Notes: generated by a model from the letters alone, not told the origin. A stretch of DNA of 64,000 nucleotides from Mycobacteriales bacterium (GCA_035714365.1 DASTMB010000072.1:1-64000); one strand, 5' to 3'; shown: positions 41,184 to 50,118, counted from the first letter of the stretch. A program made the numbers and translations.

Positions 41184-42482
41184 GTGCCCGCACACGACGT
41201 CGTCGAGATCTGCGCCGGAGCCGGCGGTCAGTCGCTGGGGCTTCATCTTGCCGGGTTCCGTCACCGGCTGGCCGTCGAGCTGGACGCGACAGCAGCACAG
41301 ACTCTGGCGCTGAACCTCGCGAGGCTGCACGAAGATCCCGACATCGCCTGTGATCACGCGCCCGACATCGTCCGGGTCGGTGACGTCGCGGACCCCGATG
41401 TATGGCACCCGGAGGATTACGAGGGGGTCGACCTTCTCGCCGGCGGCGTCCCGTGCCCGCCGTTCTCGGTGGCTGGGAAGCAGCTGGGCGCGGCCGACGA
41501 ACGCGATCTCTTCGCGTGGGCAGTCGAGCTCGCGGGGCGTGTCCGGCCGCGGGCGGTGATGCTGGAGAACGTCCGCGGTCTCGCCTCGCCACGATTCGCC
41601 GGATACCGCCAGGCGATCGCCGACCGGCTGCACGAGCTCGGGTACTGGTCGGAGTGGCGCATGCTTCAGGCCGCGGATTTCGGAGTCCCCCAGCTACGGC
41701 CGCGGTTCGTGCTGATCGCGTTGCGGCCGGAGGTCGCGCCGTACTGGTCGTGGCCGGAGGAGGAGCGGACGGACCTGACGGTGGGGGAGGTGCTGCTCGA
41801 CCTCGTGAGTGCTGGCGGGTGGAGTGGCGCGGCTGACTGGGCCACGCGGCGCGCCACCGGGATCGCGCCCACGATCGTCGGCGGCAGCAAGAAGCACGGG
41901 GGTCCCGACCTCGGCCCGACACGCGCGAAGCGTGCGTGGGCAGAGCTCGGGGTCGACGCGCACGGCATCGCCGACGCCCCGCCGCCACGGACTGCGCCAA
42001 AGTCGCACCTGCCACGGCTGACCACCGACATGGTGGCACGGTTGCAGGGGTGGTACGGAGGTGAGTACCGGTGGGACTTCGTCGGCCGGAAGACGAGTGT
42101 GTACCGGCAGATCGGTAACGCCTTCCCGCCGCCTGTCGCGCGTGCCCTTGGCGTGCAGCTGCGGCGTGCGTTCGCGGCGCAGGGGGAGCCGGTGCGCGTG
42201 GCCGGCCGTCACGAGCCACACGACCTCGTCTACCAGATCCTCCGGGACGCCGATGAGTTCGTGACGGAGAGCCGGATCCTCGAACGTGCGGGTGGCCTGA
42301 TCGAGGCCGGGGAGCTGCGGCGGCGGGTGGAGCTGCTGGATCGCGACTTCGTGATCTTCGACCTCGAGATCAACGGTGAACGGGCGTGGCGGCTGGGCGA
42401 CTTCCGCGCGTTCCGCGGGCAGGAGGACCATCCCCGGCACGCGGTGTTCGCCGACCGTTCGCGGCTGTCCCGGATCTCCTGA
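41184..42482 (+). CDS. DNA (cytosine-5) methyltransferase, NaeI partner
   Basis: 432 residues from the GTG at 41184, chosen because GAGGAG lies 4 bases upstream; an in-frame ATG at 41160 has no ribosome site. Motif I (VVEICAGAGGQSLGL), catalytic Pro90-Cys91-Pro92 (GGVPCPPFS), ENV at 128-130 and the C-terminal QIGNAFPPPVA motif X are intact. The expected product is 5-methylcytosine in the NaeI site. Beyond motif X, about 95 extra residues (EPHDLVYQILRDADEFVTES ... RRRVELLDRDFVIFDL) look like a winged helix related to the N-terminus of the HNH-like protein. Confidence 0.95.
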   Translation: MPAHDVVEICAGAGGQSLGLHLAGFRHRLAVELDATAAQTLALNLARLHEDPDIACDHAPDIVRVGDVADPDVWHPEDYEGVDLLAGGVPCPPFSVAGKQLGAADERDLFAWAVELAGRVRPRAVMLENVRGLASPRFAGYRQAIADRLHELGYWSEWRMLQAADFGVPQLRPRFVLIALRPEVAPYWSWPEEERTDLTVGEVLLDLVSAGGWSGAADWATRRATGIAPTIVGGSKKHGGPDLGPTRAKRAWAELGVDAHGIADAPPPRTAPKSHLPRLTTDMVARLQGWYGGEYRWDFVGRKTSVYRQIGNAFPPPVARALGVQLRRAFAAQGEPVRVAGRHEPHDLVYQILRDADEFVTESRILERAGGLIEAGELRRRVELLDRDFVIFDLEINGERAWRLGDFRAFRGQEDHPRHAVFADRSRLSRIS

Positions 42483-42573
42483 TCAGGTAGGCAACGGCGC
42501 GTCCTGGCCCGGGCTGGCGGGCCGCGTTGGTAGCGTCGGGGCTCCGCCCTGACCCGCTCGACCGAAAGCCGCC

Positions 42574-44262
42574 GTGACGCTCGCGACCGCCTCGTACGAC
42601 CCGTCCCCGCCGCTGCGCGCCTGGCAGCGGCGCGCGCTCGTCGCCTACCTCCAGCGCCGCCCCCAGGACTTCCTGGCGGTCGCGACGCCGGGCGCGGGCA
42701 AGACGACGTTCGCGCTCCGGGTCGCGGCCGAGCTGCTCGCCGACCACACGGTCCAGGCGGTGACGGTGGTGACGCCGACGGAGCACCTGAAGAGCCAGTG
42801 GGCGCTCGCCGCGGCGGCGGCCGGGATCCCGCTGGACCCGACGTTCAGCAACGCCGTCGCGCGGACCAGCCGCGACTTCACCGGCGTGGCGGTGACGTAC
42901 GCGCAGGTGGCGGCGCACCCGATGCTGCACCGGGCGCGCACGGAGGCGCGGCGGACGCTGGTGATCCTCGACGAGATCCACCACGCGGGCGACGCGAAGT
43001 CGTGGGGCGACGCGGTCCGGGAGGCGTTCGGGCCGGCGGCGCGGCGGCTGGCGCTGACGGGCACGCCGTTCCGCAGCGACACCAACCCGATCCCGTTCGT
43101 CACGTACGAGGCGGGCGCGGACGGCATCCAGCGCAGCAGCGCGGACCACTCCTACGGCTACGCCGACGCGTTGCGCGACCGGGTCGTGCGGCCGGTGCTG
43201 TTCCTCGCGTACAGCGGCGAGATGCGCTGGCGCACGTCGGCGGGCGACGAGGTCGCCGCGACGCTCGGCGCCGACCTGACGCCCGACGCGGTCAACGCAG
43301 CCTGGCGCACCGCGCTGGACCCGAAGGGCGAGTGGATCCCGACCGTCCTCCAGGCGGCCGACCAGCGGCTGACCGCGAAGCGGCGGGAGATGCCCGACGC
43401 GGGCGGCTTGGTCATCGCGAGCGACCACGCCAGCGCGCGGTCGTACGCCGCGCTGCTGCGGCGGATCACCGGCGAGGCGCCGGCGGTGGTGCTCTCCGAC
43501 GACCCGAAGGCGTCCGGCAAGATCGCGGCGTTCGGCGCCTCGAACGACCGCTGGCTGGTGGCGGTGCGGATGGTGTCGGAGGGCGTCGACGTGCCGCGCC
43601 TCGCGGTCGGCGTCTACGCGACGAGCGTGTCGACGCCGCTGTTCTTCGCGCAGGCGGTGGGGCGGTTCGTGCGGGCGCGGACGCCGCGGGAGACGGCGAG
43701 CGTGTTCCTGCCGAGCGTGCCGACGCTGCTCGCGCTCGCCGCCGAGATGGAGGTCGAGCGCGACCACGCGCTGCAACGCCCGCTGCGCGACGGCGAGTGG
43801 GACGACGACCTGCTCCGCGAGGCCAACACGACGCGCACGACGCCGGACCTCGACGCGCCCGGGTTCGAGGCGCTCGGCGCGTCGGCGCACCTGGACCGCG
43901 TCATCTTCGACGGCGCCGACTACGGCTCCACCGCCGCGCCCGGCACGCCCGAGGAGGAGGAGTACCTGGGCCTGCCGGGGCTGCTCGACGCCGACCAGGT
44001 GGCGGTGCTGCTGCAACGCCGCCAGGCCGAGCAGCAGGCCGCGCTGCGGCGGCGCAAGGAGGAGCCGCGGGCGTTGACGCCGCACGAGGAGCTGGCGGCG
44101 TTGCGGCGCGAGCTGAACGGCCTGGTCAACTCCCGCACGCTGCGCACCGGCCTCTCCCAGGCGGTGATCCACGCCGAGCTGCGCCGCGCCTGCGGCGGCC
44201 CGCCGACGGCCGAGGCGAGCATCGACGAGCTGCGGAAGCGGATCGCGTACCTTCGGGGGTAG
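42574..44262 (+). CDS. DEAD/DEAH-box helicase (ResIII-like)
   Basis: 562 residues from a GTG. Walker A TPGAGKTT follows the Q-motif-like LRAWQRRALVAYLQRRPQDFLAV; motif II is DEIHH (ILDEIHHAGDAKS), motif III LTGTPFRSD, motif V VSEGVDVPRL and motif VI QAVGRFVRAR. The C-terminal about 130 residues are helical and charged. This helicase resembles a widely conserved actinobacterial ATPase of unknown substrate and may be housekeeping rather than part of the restriction cluster. It lies 91 bp after the methyltransferase on the same strand. Confidence 0.9.
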   Translation: MTLATASYDPSPPLRAWQRRALVAYLQRRPQDFLAVATPGAGKTTFALRVAAELLADHTVQAVTVVTPTEHLKSQWALAAAAAGIPLDPTFSNAVARTSRDFTGVAVTYAQVAAHPMLHRARTEARRTLVILDEIHHAGDAKSWGDAVREAFGPAARRLALTGTPFRSDTNPIPFVTYEAGADGIQRSSADHSYGYADALRDRVVRPVLFLAYSGEMRWRTSAGDEVAATLGADLTPDAVNAAWRTALDPKGEWIPTVLQAADQRLTAKRREMPDAGGLVIASDHASARSYAALLRRITGEAPAVVLSDDPKASGKIAAFGASNDRWLVAVRMVSEGVDVPRLAVGVYATSVSTPLFFAQAVGRFVRARTPRETASVFLPSVPTLLALAAEMEVERDHALQRPLRDGEWDDDLLREANTTRTTPDLDAPGFEALGASAHLDRVIFDGADYGSTAAPGTPEEEEYLGLPGLLDADQVAVLLQRRQAEQQAALRRRKEEPRALTPHEELAALRRELNGLVNSRTLRTGLSQAVIHAELRRACGGPPTAEASIDELRKRIAYLRG

Positions 44263-44314
44263 ATCAAGTACGGGTCGCCGCGCGCCGACGAGGTACCCGA
44301 CGAACGGGGTGACG

Positions 44315-46399
44315 ATGGTTGCGGGGGAGTCGGCCTGGCGGCACGCCGAGGACTGCCGGCGCCGGGCGCTGGAGTACGGCCGCCTGGCGGGCGAGTATGC
44401 CGCCGAGGCCGAGCGGTTCGAGCTGGCCGGGCGGACCGAGGCGCAGGTGGGCTGGCGGCTGTCCGCCCTCGACGTGTATGGCTGGACGCTGCTCGCCGAC
44501 CGCCGCTGGCCCGGCACTCGCGATGCCAACGTCGACGCCATCTCGGTCGGCCCCGGCGGTGTCCTCGTGGTGGACGTCAAGGCGTGGGCGGAGCCGCGGG
44601 TCGAGGACGGGCGGCTGTACCGCGGGGACGAGGACTGCCAGGACGCCCTCGACGCGGTCACGGCGATCGCCGAGCTCGCCGAGCAGAGCGCCGGCGAGGT
44701 CGGGCTGGCGCCGTTGGCGGTCGTCCCGGTGATCGTGCTGGCCGGTCAGCGCGGCTTGAACGCGACCCTGGGACGCGTGGCGGTGATCGGCGAGTACGAC
44801 CTGCCCCGCTACTGCGTCTCCCGCGGCAGGCGGCTGGACGAGGAGCAGCGCGCGCAGGTGCTCGAGGTGCTCGAACGTGACTTCCCGCCGTACGACGCGC
44901 CGCCCGCGCTGTTCTCGCCCGTCGTCGCCGACCCGGTGCTGCCGGCCGTGCAGCCGGAGCTGTTCGACGTGGACGAGCTGGTGGCGGCGGACCTGGCGTC
45001 GGTGCTCGCGGAGCCGATCGAGTCGTGGATGACGTGGCTGCACCCGGACCAGGCGCGCCTGGTGGCGAGGTCGTGGAACGGCCCGTCCCGCATCACCGGC
45101 CCCGCCGGGACCGGCAAGACGGTCGTGGGGCTGCACCGTGTGGCGTACCTGGCGCGCACGCGGCCGGGACGGCTGCTCTGGGTCTCGTACGTGAAGACGC
45201 TGTCGCGCACGATGCGCGCTTGCTACGAGCGCATGGCCCCGGACACGCTGGAACGCGTGGACTTCACGAACCTCCACGCCTGGGCGCACGGCCTGCTGCG
45301 CGACCGCGGCGTGGCGGTGCGCGTCGATCCGGCCGCCGCCCGCGCGGCGTTCGACGGCGCCTGGGAGAGGGTCGGCGAGCGGGGCGCGCTGCGCAACGTC
45401 GACCAGTCGAGGACGTACTGGCGCGAGGAGATCGACCGGGTCGTGAAGGGGCGTGGGCTGACGGCGTTCGCGCAGTACCGCGACCTCGACCGGATCGGCC
45501 GGCGGACGGCGTTGCGGGCCGAACACCGGAAGGCGCTGTGGGACCTGTACGAGGCGTACGAGGCGGCGTTGCGCGAGGCACGCGCGCACGACTTCAACGA
45601 CGTGCTCGCGATGGCGCTGGCCGAGGTACGCGCCCGGCCACTGGACCCGGAGTACGCCGCGGTCGTGGTGGACGAGGTCCAGGACCTCACCTGCGTCGGC
45701 CTCCGGCTGCTGCACGCCGTCAGCGGCGACCGGCCGGACGCGCTGGTGCTGATCGGCGACGGGACGCAGGCGGTCTACCCGGGCGGGTTCACGTTCGCGG
45801 AGGCCGGTGTCGCGGTCGTGGGGCGTTCGGTGCGGCTGCGGACGAACTACCGCAACGCGGCCGAGATCCTGGCCGCGGCGGCGCGGGTCGGTGCCACGGC
45901 GGCGTACGACGACGGCGACGCCGCCGACGACGGGGCCACCACGGTGGTGCGACCGGGCGGTCGCGCCGTGCCGCACGAGGCGCGGACCGTGCGTGAGCAC
46001 GACGACGCGCTGGTCGCGGCGCTCCGCCACGCACTCGCGCGGCCGGGCGTACGGCGTAGCGACGTCGCGGTGCTGGCCGCGCACCGTCACGTCGTCGGCC
46101 GCTACCTCCGGCTGCTGCGCCGCGTGGGTCTCGACGTGGTCGACCTCGCCGACCACGACGGGCGGCCGGACGACCGCGTACGGGTGGGCACGTTCAAGCG
46201 TGCGAAGGGGCTGGAGTTCAAGTACGTGCTCCTGCCGCAGCTCGACCCCGGCGACCTACCGCGGCAGCCGGACGAGAGCGACGCCGCCTACCGCGAGCGC
46301 CGCGAGCTCGCCGCGCGCGAGCTCTACGTGGGCATGACGCGGGCGCGCGACGGCCTGTGGCTGGGGACGGTGGCCGAGGAGGCGCGGGCCACGGCCTGA
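44315..46399 (+). CDS. NERD-domain UvrD/Rep-type helicase
   Basis: 694 residues (ATG at 44315; an in-frame GTG at 44309 is possible). Residues about 45-160 form a NERD nuclease-related domain (GWTLLADRRWPGTRDANVDAISV ... VVDVKAW with an Asp-x-Lys pair). The superfamily 1 helicase part has Walker A GPAGTGKT, motif II VDEVQD, QAVYPGGF, TNYRN, KGLEF and YVGMTRARD. NERD-helicases occur in core genomes and in phage-defence islands; here it sits next to the NaeI and SNF2 clusters. It lies 52 bp after the DEAH helicase. No phage specificity can be read. Confidence 0.92.
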   Translation: MVAGESAWRHAEDCRRRALEYGRLAGEYAAEAERFELAGRTEAQVGWRLSALDVYGWTLLADRRWPGTRDANVDAISVGPGGVLVVDVKAWAEPRVEDGRLYRGDEDCQDALDAVTAIAELAEQSAGEVGLAPLAVVPVIVLAGQRGLNATLGRVAVIGEYDLPRYCVSRGRRLDEEQRAQVLEVLERDFPPYDAPPALFSPVVADPVLPAVQPELFDVDELVAADLASVLAEPIESWMTWLHPDQARLVARSWNGPSRITGPAGTGKTVVGLHRVAYLARTRPGRLLWVSYVKTLSRTMRACYERMAPDTLERVDFTNLHAWAHGLLRDRGVAVRVDPAAARAAFDGAWERVGERGALRNVDQSRTYWREEIDRVVKGRGLTAFAQYRDLDRIGRRTALRAEHRKALWDLYEAYEAALREARAHDFNDVLAMALAEVRARPLDPEYAAVVVDEVQDLTCVGLRLLHAVSGDRPDALVLIGDGTQAVYPGGFTFAEAGVAVVGRSVRLRTNYRNAAEILAAAARVGATAAYDDGDAADDGATTVVRPGGRAVPHEARTVREHDDALVAALRHALARPGVRRSDVAVLAAHRHVVGRYLRLLRRVGLDVVDLADHDGRPDDRVRVGTFKRAKGLEFKYVLLPQLDPGDLPRQPDESDAAYRERRELAARELYVGMTRARDGLWLGTVAEEARATA

Positions 46400-46417
46400 T
46401 CGGGTAGGAACGTCCTC

Positions 46418-48022
46418 GTGCCCGGCCCGCGGATCGAACCCAGGCGGTGGACGCCGCCGCCGATCCCGGCGCGCGCGCGGCTGAGCGCCGGCGCGGACCG
46501 GTTCCCGCCGCTCGACCTGATCCCGCTGCCCGGCGCCGCGCCGGAGGACGTCGTCGTGGACGCGGCCGGGCGGCTGCTCACCGGCGTCGCCGGCGGCGCG
46601 ATCCTGCGCGTCGACCCGGAGAGCAGGCGCGTCGAGCAGGTCGGCGACGTGGGCGGCCGGCCGCTCGGGCTCGAGGTGCTGCGCGACGGGCGGGTGCTGG
46701 TCTGCCACGACCAGCGGGGGCTGCTCCGGCTCGACCCCGACACGGGCGCGGTCGAGACGCTGGTGGAAAGCGTGGCGGGGGAGCGGCTGCTGTTCACGAG
46801 CAACGCCGTGGAGGCCGGCGACGGCACGGTGTACTTCACGCAGTCGTCGCGGCGGTTCGGCTTCGACCACTACCGCGCGGACCTGCTAGAGCACAGCGGG
46901 ACCGGGCGCGCGTTCCGGCTGGACCCGAACGGCGACGTCGACGTCGTCGCCGACGGCCTCGACTTCGCGAACGGCGTCGCGCTCGGCGCGCGCGAGGAGT
47001 CGCTGGTGGTGGCGGAGACGGCGGCGTACCGGCTGACGCGGATCACGTTGGCCGGCGAGCGCGCGGGGGAGCGGCGGCCGCTGGTCGACAACCTGCCCGG
47101 CTTCCCGGACAACATCGCGCGCGGCCCGTCCGGCCTGATCTGGGTGGCGATGCCGAACCCGCGCGACCGCCGCCTCGACGCGGCGCTGCCGCGCGCGCCG
47201 TGGCTGCGCCGGGCGGTCTGGCGCTTCCCCGAACGCCTCCAGCCGCAGCCGGCGCGCACGGTCTGGGTGCTCGGCGTCAACGAGTACGGCGTCATCCAGA
47301 AGGACTTCCAGGCGCCGGGGGACCGGTACGCGTTCGCGACCGGCGTCGCCGAGCACGGCGGCCGGCTGTACCTGGCGAGCCTGTCGGAGAGCGCGCTCGC
47401 GGTGCTCGACCTCGACGGGCACGCGCCGGAGACCGAGGCGCAGGTCGCCGCGCGGTACGCCGCCCGCGACGCGGACCGCGACGTCGCGCGCGCCGCCGAC
47501 GAGGCGGAGTGGGCGACGGTGCGGCAGGCGCTCGCCGACGCGGGCGTCGACCCGGTGGACCTGGGGCGGTTCGTCAACGACACGACGCACCTGCGCGGGT
47601 CGACGTTCGACGAGCGCGCGGCGATGCCGGTGCTGCTCGACCTGCTGCCCCGGCTGGACCGGCCGCGCGTCGTCGACTCGGTCGCGATGCACCTCAACGG
47701 CGCGTGGGCGCGGCCGGGCGCGTACGGCGCGCTGCTGGCGGCGTTCCGCCGCTGGGCGCCGGAGCACCCGACCACGGGGTGGCACGTCGCCGACGCGCTC
47801 GTCACGGCGGCCGACGCGAGCCGGCTGGACGACCTGCTCGCGATCGCCGCGGACCCGCGCTACGGCACCGCGCGGCAGCCGGTGGTGGAGAAGCTGTGGC
47901 GGTTCCGCAAGGACCCGCGCGTGGCGCCCGCCGTGACGGCGCTGCTGGACGACCCGGACGTCGCGCGGCAGGCGGCGTCGGCGCTGCGCCGCGCCGTCAG
48001 CCGCCCGCGGAAGAAGGCGTGA
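46418..48022 (+). CDS. Strictosidine-synthase-like propeller fused to helical repeats
   Basis: 534 residues from a GTG. Residues about 30-345 form an SMP-30/strictosidine-synthase-like six-blade propeller with the conserved FTSNAVEAGDGTVYFTQSSRRF and LPGFPDNIARGPSGLIWVAMPNPR regions. Bacterial members are lactonases or hydrolases; plant strictosidine synthases share the fold. Residues about 355-530 are helical, with repeat-like units (DLLPRLDRPRVVDSVAMHL, WHVADALVTAADASRLDDLL, ARQPVVEKLWRFRKDPRVAPAVTALL) resembling HEAT repeats. The fusion is unusual. No signal peptide. It overlaps the convergent GNAT gene by 26 bp. Confidence 0.8.
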   Translation: MPGPRIEPRRWTPPPIPARARLSAGADRFPPLDLIPLPGAAPEDVVVDAAGRLLTGVAGGAILRVDPESRRVEQVGDVGGRPLGLEVLRDGRVLVCHDQRGLLRLDPDTGAVETLVESVAGERLLFTSNAVEAGDGTVYFTQSSRRFGFDHYRADLLEHSGTGRAFRLDPNGDVDVVADGLDFANGVALGAREESLVVAETAAYRLTRITLAGERAGERRPLVDNLPGFPDNIARGPSGLIWVAMPNPRDRRLDAALPRAPWLRRAVWRFPERLQPQPARTVWVLGVNEYGVIQKDFQAPGDRYAFATGVAEHGGRLYLASLSESALAVLDLDGHAPETEAQVAARYAARDADRDVARAADEAEWATVRQALADAGVDPVDLGRFVNDTTHLRGSTFDERAAMPVLLDLLPRLDRPRVVDSVAMHLNGAWARPGAYGALLAAFRRWAPEHPTTGWHVADALVTAADASRLDDLLAIAADPRYGTARQPVVEKLWRFRKDPRVAPAVTALLDDPDVARQAASALRRAVSRPRKKA

Positions 48023-48545
48023 GGGTCTCCGGGAACACCGCCATCTGCACGAGGTCGTGGTAGCGGCCGTCCCGGTAGTACGCCTGCCGCCGCACGCCCT
48101 CCTCGACGAACCCGACGCGTTCGTACGCGCGCCGCCCGGCGACGTTGCCGGGGAAGACGGAGAGGGAGACGCGGACGAGGTTCATCCGGTCGAACGCGAA
48201 CCGGCAGAGCGTGCGCGTCGCGTCGGTGCCGTAGCCGCGGCCGCGGTAGGCGGGCTCGCCGATCATCACGGCGAGCTCGGCGTGCCGGTGCTCGCGCGAC
48301 GGCGCGATCAGCCCGCAGAGCCCGATCAGCTCGCCGGTGTCGCGGGCGACGACGGAGAACCACACCTGCTCGAACGACATCGCGGGAGCGGCCGCGAGCC
48401 GCGCCGACATCAGCTCCGCCGGCAACGGCGGGTAGATGCGGTCCCACCACCGGATGGTCTCCGGGTCGGACATCCACCGGTGCAGCGCGACCCCGTCGTC
48501 CGGCTCGCGCGCCCGCAACGTCACCCGCTCGCCGTGGTAGGTCAC
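47997..48545 (-). CDS. GNAT N-acetyltransferase (tandem array, gene 4 in transcription order)
   Basis: 182 residues from a GTG overlapping the stop of the next upstream GNAT gene (GTGA). RimJ/RimL-like: N-terminal ERVTLRAREPDDGVALHRWMSDPE, acetyl-CoA pyrophosphate loop GEPAYRGRGYGTDATRTLCRFAF, and C-terminal GNVAGRRAYERVGFVEEGVRRQAYYRDGRYHD. Typical roles are N-terminal protein acetylation or antibiotic/metabolite acetylation. It is the last of four paralogues transcribed from 50105 downward. Confidence 0.93.
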   Translation of the reverse strand: MTYHGERVTLRAREPDDGVALHRWMSDPETIRWWDRIYPPLPAELMSARLAAAPAMSFEQVWFSVVARDTGELIGLCGLIAPSREHRHAELAVMIGEPAYRGRGYGTDATRTLCRFAFDRMNLVRVSLSVFPGNVAGRRAYERVGFVEEGVRRQAYYRDGRYHDLVQMAVFPETLTPSSAGG

Positions 48546-49057
48546 CGCAGCTCCCCGCGCAGCAGGCCCATGAGGTACTCGTCGTGCCAGGCGCCGTCGA
48601 TCCACAGCGCGCGGCGGCGGTGCACCTCGCGGACGAAGCCGAGGCGTTCGTAGAGCGCGACGGCGCGGGCGTTGCCGGCGACGACCTCGAGCTCGACCCG
48701 GTCGAGGTTCATCTGCTCGAACCCGAAGCGGCACAGCGTGCGCATCGTGTCGGTGCCGTAGCCGCGGCCGCGGTAGGCGGCGTCGCCGATGACGAGGAAC
48801 GCCGTCGCCAGCCGGCGCTCCGGCGACGCCTCGACCAGCCCGGCGGTGCCGACCGGCGTGCCGGTCGCGGTGTCCACGACCGTGAACCGCGCGTCCGCGA
48901 ACGACATCGGCTCGCCCGGCACCTCGAACGACTCCGGCCCGAACGGGTACGGCATGAGCAGCCACCGGGTCGTCCCCGGGTCGGCGTACCAGCGGCGGGC
49001 GTGCTCGACGTCGCCGGGGGCCCGCGCCCGCAACGTCACCAGCGCGCCGGCGATCAC
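48542..49057 (-). CDS. GNAT N-acetyltransferase (tandem array, gene 3)
   Basis: 171 residues from a GTG overlapping the upstream GNAT stop by 4 bp. The acetyl-CoA loop is GDAAYRGRGYGTDTMRTLCRFGF and the C-terminal motif GNARAVALYERLGFVREVHRRR. It shares the TLCRFGFEQMNLDRVEL segment with its neighbours, so the array arose by duplication. Substrate unknown. Confidence 0.93.
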   Translation of the reverse strand: MIAGALVTLRARAPGDVEHARRWYADPGTTRWLLMPYPFGPESFEVPGEPMSFADARFTVVDTATGTPVGTAGLVEASPERRLATAFLVIGDAAYRGRGYGTDTMRTLCRFGFEQMNLDRVELEVVAGNARAVALYERLGFVREVHRRRALWIDGAWHDEYLMGLLRGELR

Positions 49058-49584
49058 GGCGCCGGCTCGGGGTCGGTCGCGAGCCGGCCCATGAGCAGGC
49101 AGTCGTGCCAGCGGCCGCCCTTCCAGAACCGGTCCCGCGCCACGCCCTCGCGCACGAACCCCGCCTTCTCGTACGCGCGGACCGCGGCCGCGTGCTCGGC
49201 GAACACCCACAGGTGGACGCGGTGCAGCCCGAGCGTCGCGAACGCGTACCGGCAGAGCACCCGCGTCGTGTCGGTGCCGAAGCCCTGCCCCCACGCGGAG
49301 CGTTCGCCGATCACCAGGTCCAGCTCGCCGTTGCGGCTCTCGGGGGTGACGTCGCGCAGCGCCGCGTAGCCGATCAGCTCGCCGGTGTCGCGGCGTTCGA
49401 CGGAGAAGCGCGGGTTCGCGAACGACGCCGTGGCCGCGCCCTGGAGCCGCGCGGCGAGCGCGTCGCGCGCGATCGGGTACCGCCAGGCGAGGTGCCGGCG
49501 CACCTCCGGGTCGTTGAACCACCGGTGCTGCGCGTCCGCATCGGCGGGGTCCATCGCGCGGAGCCGGACCAGGTCGCCGGTCAC
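49054..49584 (-). CDS. GNAT N-acetyltransferase (tandem array, gene 2)
   Basis: 176 residues from a GTG with the same 4-bp overlap. The acetyl-CoA loop is GERSAWGQGFGTDTTRVLCRYAF, with Gln in place of the usual Arg of RGxG, and the C-terminus reads AAAVRAYEKAGFVREGVARDRFW. More diverged from the other three (HRVHLWVFAEHAAA). Substrate unknown. Confidence 0.93.
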   Translation of the reverse strand: MTGDLVRLRAMDPADADAQHRWFNDPEVRRHLAWRYPIARDALAARLQGAATASFANPRFSVERRDTGELIGYAALRDVTPESRNGELDLVIGERSAWGQGFGTDTTRVLCRYAFATLGLHRVHLWVFAEHAAAVRAYEKAGFVREGVARDRFWKGGRWHDCLLMGRLATDPEPAP

Positions 49585-50105
49585 CGCAGCCCGCCCTCGA
49601 GCAGCGCCATGTGCACGTCGTCGTACCAGCGGCCCTCGCCCCAGTGGGCCTCCCGCGCGACCGCCTCGACGGCGAAGCCGACCTTCTCGTAGACGCGCCG
49701 CGCGGCCGCGTGGTGGGCGAACACGAGCAGCTCGATGCGGTGGAGGTTCATCTCCTCGAACCCGAAGCGGCAGAGCGTCCGCACCGCGTCGGTGCCGTAG
49801 CCGCGGCCCCAGTACGCCTTGTTGCCGATGGTGATGCCGAGCTCGGCGCCGCGGTTCTCCGGCACCGCCGTGCTGGCCAGGCTGCACGAGCCGAGCAGGA
49901 CGCCGTCGAGGGTCTCGATCGAGAAGTGCGCGCTGCCGTAGCTCACGACGCCGTGCTGCTCGACCCACTCGCGCTCGGCCCGCAGCGTGACCGGGTACCG
50001 CGCGCCGAGGGTGGCGGTCACCTCGGGGTCGTTGAACCACGCGTGGAAGTCGTCGACGTCACGCGCCTCCGGCGCGCGCAGCCGGACGAGCGACCCCGCG
50101 TACAC
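49581..50105 (-). CDS. GNAT N-acetyltransferase (tandem array, gene 1)
   Basis: 174 residues; first gene of the four-gene array, GTG at 50105. Acetyl-CoA loop GNKAYWGRGYGTDAVRTLCRFGF and C-terminal HHAAARRVYEKVGFAVEAVAREAHW. Only 13 bp separate its start from the divergent Rv2175c-like gene, so both promoters must overlap the coding ends or the messages are leaderless. Confidence 0.93.
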   Translation of the reverse strand: MYAGSLVRLRAPEARDVDDFHAWFNDPEVTATLGARYPVTLRAEREWVEQHGVVSYGSAHFSIETLDGVLLGSCSLASTAVPENRGAELGITIGNKAYWGRGYGTDAVRTLCRFGFEEMNLHRIELLVFAHHAAARRVYEKVGFAVEAVAREAHWGEGRWYDDVHMALLEGGLR

Positions 50106-50118
50106 GCACGGCAGACTA

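Noticed and set aside
38913-42482. Integrated mobile element carrying the restriction cluster
   Set aside because: No integrase, transposase, terminal repeat or tRNA target was found at its borders.
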